From the NCBI GenBank assembly GCA_019638595.1, contig JAHBTJ010000025.1, positions 1 to 64,000 of the forward strand: a stretch of 64,000 nucleotides of DNA. The letters run 5' to 3'. The notes under the pieces are model-generated. The model saw only the letters and a list, made by a program, of their open reading frames with translations, was not told the origin of the DNA and searched no databases. Source of the DNA: Chitinophagaceae bacterium (GTDB lineage: Bacteria; Bacteroidota; Bacteroidia; Chitinophagales; Chitinophagaceae). This document shows, one piece after another, positions 58,408 to 64,000 of this stretch (within the stretch, counting starts at the first letter, position 1; the number at the start of each line of letters is the position of its first letter). The translations under genes were made by a program, and so were the position numbers.

Positions 58408-60408
58408 TTATCCCTTTTGTACCAAATGCTGTAAATCCGGGTCGTTCTTAATCCGCTCCAATTCATTTTCTATAATCCCTGTACTATCCAGCTTTACCCG
58501 CTTGTAATTGTCGTCAATTTCCTGCTTCATGTTATCCTCCCCGTTTTCATTGGTAAAGGATAATATCTGCGGTATCTTTTGATAGGCTTTGGTTTCGGCG
58601 GCAACCTTATCATTGTCCACCACAATTTCAGCGTGGAAAATCTTTTGCTCGATACGCTCATCAAAGTTGTCCGATACCGCACCCACGAACATGCCTTGTG
58701 TCAAAGTGGATATTTTGGATGCTGGTATCAGGCTATCCATTTGGGTAGAAATGGAAGTGGATTTATCATTACGGTTAATAGTTAGGCTCTGCCGTTTCTG
58801 CAATACCTTACCGAAACGTTCGCTTAGGCTCTTGGCGGTTTCGCCTACTACCTGACCGGAAAATATATTGCCAACGGTATTCTGTATAACCTTGCTTTCC
58901 TTATCGCCGTAATCCCTTGTTAATTGCGAAAAGTCCTGAAAGCCCAAACAAACTGCAACTTTGTTGCTTCTGGCAGTTGCGATAAGATTGTCCAGCCCCC
59001 TGAAATAAATCGTGGGCAGCTCATCTATTATAACGGAACTCTTTAATTTTCCTTTCTTGTTGATGAGTTTTACAATGCGGGAATTGTACAAGCCCAACGC
59101 TGCGGAATAAATATTTTGTCGGTCGGGGTTGTTGCCTACACAAAGTATTTTCGGCTCTTTAGGATTGTTGATGTCTAATGAAAAATCATCGCCCGTCATT
59201 ACCCAATACAACTGTGGGCTAATCATGCGGGACAAAGGAATTTTTGCAGATGCAATCTGCCCCTGTAACTGGTCTTGTGCGCCTCCCTGCCACGCATCCA
59301 TAAAGGGCGACAAATAATTTTCCAGTTCAGGGTATGAAGTGAGTATAGTGAATACGTCTGCGTATTTTTTATTCAGCAATTCAATAGCATGAGGAAACGT
59401 ACAGAACTTACCGTTATCATAGATTTTCAGAAACCATATTATTGCTGCAAGCAAGATAATTGGGCTTTCCACGAAAAAATCCCCTTGTTTCAAAATCCAC
59501 GACTTGTTAAGATTAAGCATAATGGTATAGGCTGCTTCATAGGCATCCGATATATCCGTCATAAAATCAGGATTGAGTGGATTGCAGCGGTGGCTCCGGC
59601 GTGGGTCGTCAAAGTTGATAACATAAAACTTCGGCTTTACCTTATACTTGTCGGTATGCTTCAGTAAATGATTGTAGGCAATGGTGGAAAGGTCATCGAA
59701 CTTGAAATCGTATATGTACATCGAAAAACCTTTTTCGATGTGTTGCCGGATATAGTTGTTTACGATAGCGTAGGATTTTCCCGACCCCGGAGTTCCCAAC
59801 ACGATTGAGGCACGAAAAGGATTGACGACATTCACCCAACCGTTGTTCCATTTGCCTTTGTAATAAAACTTCGTGGGCAGGTTAACGGAATATTCATTTT
59901 GCATCAGTTGGGTTTCCTGCTGGAAACTTTCGTTTTCATTATTGAAAACATCGTCCATCAGGTTGCTGCGGAGCAGCCTGCTCATCCATACGCCTGCTAC
60001 CATTAGAGCGATATATCCCAACGAAGTAGTGAGGATGTAAAGCAGGGTGGCAAAGCCTGCCGGTAGTTTCAGTAAGGGTGCATTCAGAAAAAACAGGATA
60101 AAGCCAATGACCAGTGCGGTATTGATTTTTGTCCATGTTATCTTTTCATTCTTTACGCCCTTTGTACCCAAACAGCTTAATGCCAGTAATACCAGCGCAA
60201 AAATTTTGGTGTAAATGGTATTGGAAAAAAGTCGTGCGGTGCGGTTAAAATTGGTCAGTATCTTTCCGATAACTTCCAGTGTCCAGCCACGCTCTGCAAA
60301 AAAGCCATAACAGAACCAATAAAAGTGCATCAATACCATGATGATGCTTACCGCTCTCATAAAAGCCATGATTTTGGCTAATCCTCTCAAATCGTCTTCT
60401 CCCTGCAT
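58408..60408 (-). CDS. mobC: Conjugative coupling protein (T4CP), MobC/TraG type
   Basis: This 666-residue type IV coupling ATPase has three to four N-terminal membrane helices (up to about 145), Walker A GTPGSGKSYAIVNNYI (about 201-216), the YDFKFDDLS segment, Walker B SVIIDELPTIYFRGLDNL (about 462-479) and a TrwB/TraG-like C-terminus. It brings the relaxosome to the transfer channel. In CTnDOT-type elements mobC follows mobB; here a CPBP gene on the opposite strand lies between them. Confidence 0.9.
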   Translation of the reverse strand: MQGEDDLRGLAKIMAFMRAVSIIMVLMHFYWFCYGFFAERGWTLEVIGKILTNFNRTARLFSNTIYTKIFALVLLALSCLGTKGVKNEKITWTKINTALVIGFILFFLNAPLLKLPAGFATLLYILTTSLGYIALMVAGVWMSRLLRSNLMDDVFNNENESFQQETQLMQNEYSVNLPTKFYYKGKWNNGWVNVVNPFRASIVLGTPGSGKSYAIVNNYIRQHIEKGFSMYIYDFKFDDLSTIAYNHLLKHTDKYKVKPKFYVINFDDPRRSHRCNPLNPDFMTDISDAYEAAYTIMLNLNKSWILKQGDFFVESPIILLAAIIWFLKIYDNGKFCTFPHAIELLNKKYADVFTILTSYPELENYLSPFMDAWQGGAQDQLQGQIASAKIPLSRMISPQLYWVMTGDDFSLDINNPKEPKILCVGNNPDRQNIYSAALGLYNSRIVKLINKKGKLKSSVIIDELPTIYFRGLDNLIATARSNKVAVCLGFQDFSQLTRDYGDKESKVIQNTVGNIFSGQVVGETAKSLSERFGKVLQKRQSLTINRNDKSTSISTQMDSLIPASKISTLTQGMFVGAVSDNFDERIEQKIFHAEIVVDNDKVAAETKAYQKIPQILSFTNENGEDNMKQEIDDNYKRVKLDSTGIIENELERIKNDPDLQHLVQKG

Positions 60409-60625
60409 AATTCTATAATTGAAGTGATGCAGGTGAATTTAAAGGCTATGAATACAGGCTTACGGCAAGCGGAAGTAGATGTCTTTTAGTGGCATTGTTT
60501 GGCAGTACATCGGAATGCCAGTAAACATTCTAAAATTGAAAATAAACACCTATTGATTCGGGAAAAATTATTTCGCTATCTTTTGCATTCAAATTGGAAA
60601 TGAAAGTGTAGATAAAACTATATAA

Positions 60626-61282
60626 ATGAAAATTAAAGTAGCACCAATATTAAAAGACGTGGGCATTATAGCTTTTCTCATACTATTCCCGCACTTTGTT
60701 CCATTGCCTTTTTATTCGTATGCTGTTGTGTGCCTTGCGCTAATTTGGGTGCTTCTGTGCAAGGAAGGCAAGACATTTTATAACATCGGTCTTGCTAAAA
60801 ATGGCATAACACCGAAAGCTGTCTTGATAGCAATTATTTCAGCCTTAACTTGGGCAGTATTTATGCAGTTTATATATATTCCTGTAATAAAACATCTATT
60901 CATTGTTCCTGATTATACAGAATATAATTTTGTTAGAAAGAGTATTGCAACGCTTCTAATGACCGGTGCTGCTGCATGGCTGATAGGTGGGTTTTATGAA
61001 GAAATCGTTTTTAGGGGCTATATCCAATTCGTCTTAGAAAAAAAAGTTTTCAAGAGTTGGGGTATATTTTTGAGTATAACTGTTACAAGCATATTATTTG
61101 GTCTTTACCATTGGCAGCAAGATATTTTTGGAGTAATAGCGGCAGTTTTAGGAGGGTTATTTTGGGGTATTCTTTATAAGAAATCTGATAATAACCTTTG
61201 GATACCTATTCTATCACACGCAATTTTTGATACCATTACTTTAGTTCTTATTTATATGGATAAGTTTGGAAGATTGTATTAA
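60626..61282 (+). CDS. CPBP-family intramembrane metalloprotease
   Basis: This 218-residue membrane protein has about six to seven helices and the CPBP (Abi) motifs FYEEIVFRGYIQ (about 129-140, EExxxR), LFGLYHWQQD (about 162-171) and LSHAIFDT (about 201-208). Family members cleave within membranes and some give immunity to bacteriocins or act against phage. It is inserted in the reverse direction between the mobC and mobB genes, so it was probably acquired separately by the element. No bacteriocin gene is adjacent. Confidence 0.88.
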   Translation: MKIKVAPILKDVGIIAFLILFPHFVPLPFYSYAVVCLALIWVLLCKEGKTFYNIGLAKNGITPKAVLIAIISALTWAVFMQFIYIPVIKHLFIVPDYTEYNFVRKSIATLLMTGAAAWLIGGFYEEIVFRGYIQFVLEKKVFKSWGIFLSITVTSILFGLYHWQQDIFGVIAAVLGGLFWGILYKKSDNNLWIPILSHAIFDTITLVLIYMDKFGRLY

Positions 61283-61303
61283 AACGTGAAAAGATGTATC
61301 ACA

Positions 61304-62620
61304 CTAAAACCTGCTTCTGTTATCAGGTCTACGTTTTCTTTTCTTCTTCATCTTATTGGCAAAAGCCTGTTCCTCGTAATCTTCGCCCTGTGCTTCCGGC
61401 AATAATCCTCCTAATCCGTCTATTAATCCCAAATCATCAGTAGCATAGCCGGGTTGCGCCGCTTTCAGAAAATCGAACAGCTCGTGGGTTTCTTCTTTTT
61501 CATCCGCAACGTTCTTACTTGTGGCTGGTATATATGTGTTGCTTGTCTGTTCTGCATTTTGGCGTTGCCCGGCTGCCTGCTCTTTCCACCAGTCGTTAAA
61601 TACATTGGCAGAAAGATTTTTATCCAACTGTGAACCGTTCCAGACGGTACGGCTTTCATGGTCTATAAACGTCATGCCGTAAATACGCCCCTCATCGGTA
61701 CGGCGTATAACGGTATTGATACCCTGCTCCAATAATTGCTTCTTAAAATCGGTTTCATTATTAGCAGTGTGCATCGCTGCTTCAATGGTATTTTTTAAAA
61801 CGGCTCTTGCGGGGTCTGTCTTCATTTTTTCCTTAGCCTCTGCAAAGTGGTTTTGCAATTCCTCCAATCCCGCATGTTTGCCAAAGCGGGAAGCCTTAAA
61901 CGGATTGCTGGCTTTTTCGCCCTGTTCGTTCAGCGCAAAATATACCATGCCCTGTTTGGGCTTCCCGTGTAGCTCCCCTTTCACTTCTTCTGCTGTGATA
62001 TTAAAAAGCGAAAGCAGGGCATTGTACGCACCAAAACTTTGATACTGGTAATACTTAGGCAGGTGTCGCACCACCGATGCAACCTGGCTCTTAATATCCC
62101 CGGCTCTGTAATCCACCGGACGGAATATTTGCTCATTCCCGGTGCGCTGCTTTTCGGTGGCGGGTATCAGGTTATACTTTTGCTCCAATGCCCTGCAAGC
62201 ATCCATTGAGCGCAGCTTCTCGAACGCATCAGGTATTTTTACGCCGTAGCGGTCAACGTTGGTAGATACAATATGTATATGGGTGCGCTCAATATCGGTG
62301 TGCTTAAAAACGACATACGGCTGCTCGCCGTAGCCCATCCGCTCCATATAGTCTTTGGCTATCTGCCTAAAGTTTTCATCCGTTACCTTATCGCCGGGGT
62401 CGGGATTGAGCGATATATGCAGTACAGGCTTTTCCGTTCTTTTATTTGCGATGAGGTAAGGCTCAAAAGAGCGGTATAACTGTGCCACCGAATAGCTGCC
62501 GTCCGGTGTTTCCATTATTCTTTGCGTGGCTAAAACCTGCCCGTTTTCCTTATCTACTTTAAGCTGGTTGTAAGAAAGTGCGCCCACCATATTTGCACCA
62601 TGACCAATTTTTGCTATCAT
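61304..62620 (-). CDS. mobB: Conjugative relaxase MobB
   Basis: This 438-residue relaxase has the N-terminal KIGHGANMVGALSYNQLKV (catalytic Tyr candidate about 17), PVLHISLNPDP (about 65-75) and the three-His metal motif KHTDIERTHIHIVSTNVD (about 104-121). It nicks oriT and leads the strand into the recipient. The C-terminal third is charged and basic at the end (KKKRKRRPDNRSRF). It overlaps mobA by 4 bp. Confidence 0.93.
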   Translation of the reverse strand: MIAKIGHGANMVGALSYNQLKVDKENGQVLATQRIMETPDGSYSVAQLYRSFEPYLIANKRTEKPVLHISLNPDPGDKVTDENFRQIAKDYMERMGYGEQPYVVFKHTDIERTHIHIVSTNVDRYGVKIPDAFEKLRSMDACRALEQKYNLIPATEKQRTGNEQIFRPVDYRAGDIKSQVASVVRHLPKYYQYQSFGAYNALLSLFNITAEEVKGELHGKPKQGMVYFALNEQGEKASNPFKASRFGKHAGLEELQNHFAEAKEKMKTDPARAVLKNTIEAAMHTANNETDFKKQLLEQGINTVIRRTDEGRIYGMTFIDHESRTVWNGSQLDKNLSANVFNDWWKEQAAGQRQNAEQTSNTYIPATSKNVADEKEETHELFDFLKAAQPGYATDDLGLIDGLGGLLPEAQGEDYEEQAFANKMKKKRKRRPDNRSRF

Positions 62621-63066
62621 TCCTCACCGCTTTTGTTCAGGTGCTTGGCTTCAAACTCCTTTGTCAATTCCATAATATCCCGGCATAATTTCGCCAGTGC
62701 TGCCGTTTGTTTTTCCAGCTTAAAGAGATAGGCGGCGGCTTTCTTCTCCGAAAAATTGCGGTATAATATCTTCACCACCTGGTTATAATTAACGCCTACT
62801 GCCCTGAACTGACCAAATAAAGTAGTTAACCGGGTATAATAATCCATTGCAGCCATATCCACTTTTACGCTTTTAACCGGCTTACTGAATAGTAAGGAGG
62901 TAACAAACTGTGCTTTGTTACCTGCGCCCGATGCTTCAAAAAGCGAAAGAAATTTGGCGTTTTCCTCGTCCGTAAGACGAAAAACATAACGGTGGATGCT
63001 TGGGTTTGCTTTAGGGTTGCGCCCACCTTTGTTATGTTTCTTTTGCTGCTGTTCACTCATCACCAA
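62617..63066 (-). CDS. mobA: Relaxosome accessory protein MobA
   Basis: This 149-residue protein has a basic N-terminus (KKHNKGGRNPKANPS), a ribbon-helix-helix-like segment (HRYVFRLTDEENAKFLSLFEASG) and the mobilisation-protein signature GVNYNQVVKILYRNF (about 93-107). It binds oriT and helps MobB nick DNA. It is the first gene of the mobA-mobB pair; the likely oriT lies directly upstream at 63.1 kb. Confidence 0.88.
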   Translation of the reverse strand: MVMSEQQQKKHNKGGRNPKANPSIHRYVFRLTDEENAKFLSLFEASGAGNKAQFVTSLLFSKPVKSVKVDMAAMDYYTRLTTLFGQFRAVGVNYNQVVKILYRNFSEKKAAAYLFKLEKQTAALAKLCRDIMELTKEFEAKHLNKSGEE

Positions 63067-63128
63067 TCCATTTTAAAATTCAACAAAACCCCGACTTCGG
63101 AGGGTGTTTTTAAAGCCCCCTGCAAGGG

Positions 63129-63180
63129 CAAGTTGTTTTGAGGCACGGAATGCGTTCCGAGTGCCTCAAAACACAACTTG
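63129..63180. other. Putative oriT hairpin
   Basis: An 18-nt arm (63129-63146, CAAGTTGTTTTGAGGCAC) is complementary to 63161-63180 with a 2-nt bulge, and inside the loop GGAA-TGCG-TTCC forms a second stem. It lies 63 bp upstream of mobA, where oriT is found in related elements. The nick position cannot be set from sequence alone. Confidence 0.6.
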
Positions 63181-63413
63181 CTCTGTTCGGGTGAACAGAA
63201 AATCCTCCCTGCGGGACGGATTGGATAAAGCAGAAAAAAACGGCTTATCGCCGTTCCACTTATTGCCTCTTATCTCCAATGATTTTTCCATTCTCCTGTT
63301 GCATTGATGCAACTACAAAATAAGCGCAGCTTTCCCGGAGCATTGCAATGTGTAACACTGCCAAACACTGCCACAGAACGCCAAAACAGGACAACATTAT
63401 TAAAGCGGGTATT

Positions 63414-63659
63414 TACCTGCATTCCTTTGTACAGGCATCCGCTATTAACTGAATAGGTATGTATTTCCGTAGCTGCATAGCTACGGAAATACACAGGTAG
63501 TTGAGCAGGTAAATAATTATGTATGCAATCAGGTAAGAGGGTATAAAATGAAGCAAGCAAGTATGTAAACAGGTAGATAAAAATGCACAGTTACATATTC
63601 CTGCATACAGACAGGATTACAGCCATGAAACAGCACGTATGCTTTTACCGGAATACCTG
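63414..63659. repeat. Cluster of CAGGTA/TACCTG hexamers between mobA and traA
   Basis: CAGGTA occurs at 63494, 63506, 63530 and 63570 on the plus strand, and TACCTG at 63414 and 63654, with several CTGCATAC words between. Spacing is irregular. It may be a binding array for a partition-like or transfer regulator upstream of traA. The remaining parts of the 63067-63766 gap show no gene. Confidence 0.45.
63461..63492. repeat. Long perfect inverted repeat upstream of traA
   Basis: GTATTTCCGTAGCT (63461-63474) and AGCTACGGAAATAC (63479-63492) are perfect 14-nt arms around GCAT. No T-run follows, so a protein site or second origin-related structure fits better than a terminator. Confidence 0.65.
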
Positions 63660-63766
63660 CATACAAAAGCCTGCAAATAAAAATATACAGATGTGCCATT
63701 GTACTTACTTGGGTAATCAGCTATAAGCGTATAGCGATACATAAACAGATGAATAATTAAAACGTT

Positions 63767-64000
63767 ATGCACATGGACACAAAAAAACAACCGTTGTTTA
63801 TCGCCTTTTCCTCCCAAAAGGGAGGCGTGGGCAAAAGTACTTTTACCACACTTGTTGCCAGCCAGCTTCATTATCGGCTGGGCTATCATGTTGCCGTCTT
63901 TGACTGCGATTTTCCACAGCACAGCCTTATGCAGATGCGGGCAAGGGATATGAGCAGTATTATGAGCAATGAGGTGTACAAAAAACTGGCTCATAAACAG
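63767..64000 (+). CDS. traA: ParA-family ATPase TraA, 3' end outside window
   Basis: At least 78 codons are visible. The deviant Walker A motif of ParA/MinD ATPases is present as SSQKGGVGKSTFTTLVASQL (about 15-34), followed by VAVFDCDFPQHSL, the Asp-containing strand. The start may be the ATG at 63767 or, two codons later, at 63773. In CTnDOT-type elements traA is the first gene of the transfer operon and the product probably places or regulates the transfer machinery. The gene runs off the right edge. Confidence 0.88.
   Translation, partial: MHMDTKKQPLFIAFSSQKGGVGKSTFTTLVASQLHYRLGYHVAVFDCDFPQHSLMQMRARDMSSIMSNEVYKKLAHKQ

Noticed and set aside
63414-63659. CRISPR array
   Set aside because: The repeats are only 6 nt, irregularly spaced and in both orientations; there are no spacers of constant length and no cas genes.

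Overview
The window is from a member of the Bacteroidota, most likely in or near the Chitinophagaceae/Sphingobacteria. The evidence is a SusC/SusD pair, promoters of the TAnnTTTG type, RteC and MobA/B/C-TraA conjugation genes, and an ISAon1-type transposase. No rRNA or tRNA gene was seen. The window is a mosaic: about 18 kb of ordinary chromosome with moderate G+C, then stacked accessory DNA in which A+T-rich cargo alternates with G+C-richer conjugation genes.

1-18.2 kb is an amino-sugar utilisation locus. A leftward operon encodes an AgaS-type SIS isomerase/deaminase, a PfkB sugar kinase, a class II aldolase and a secreted alpha/beta hydrolase (cut by the window edge). This is the triad expected for galactosamine-6-P -> tagatose-6-P -> tagatose-1,6-bisP -> trioses. 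A DeoR-family regulator follows, then a rightward cluster: SusC, SusD, a broken sugar epimerase, a small Tat/lipoprotein dehydrogenase subunit, a GMC oxidoreductase, a GH20-like hexosaminidase, an S9 peptidase and an EamA transporter. Two genes of this locus (a PIG-L-type deacetylase and a TIM-barrel epimerase) survive only as scars with the middle deleted.

18.3-30.2 kb is a stack of acquired segments. Three diverged copies of one C-terminal peptide module, each just after a different hairpin, lie at about 18.35, 20.17 and 30.08 kb. The first segment carries a DUF1016 nuclease flanked by what look like scraps of an ORF6N gene. The second carries a compact leftward 11-gene operon, headed by a MarR regulator, for carotenoid (probably zeaxanthin) synthesis, photolyase, lipocalin and isopentenyl-PP isomerase. 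Just upstream of it sits an internally deleted ISAon1/ISL3-type element with intact ends and an 8-bp target duplication.

30.4-64 kb is the left and middle part of a CTnDOT-like integrative conjugative element: rteC, two excisionase-like HTH proteins, a DUF3945-type protein, topB, an ORF6N protein and a second rteC. Cargo follows, then mobC, mobB, mobA, a probable oriT and the start of traA. No integrase lies in the window. The cargo comprises an RND drug-type efflux operon with a cupin gene, an arsR-arsM-arsC unit, an alkylation-repair unit (AraC-Ogt with a frameshift, a 2OG oxygenase, a free-standing Ada-type metal-binding domain, AlkB), and a TetR-headed heavy-metal efflux operon (CzcA fused to its outer-membrane channel, an adaptor and a P-type ATPase). 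One operator type, GTTAG-N6-CTAAC, occurs in front of both tetR and the cupin/RND operon 14 kb away, which suggests that one regulator controls both efflux systems.
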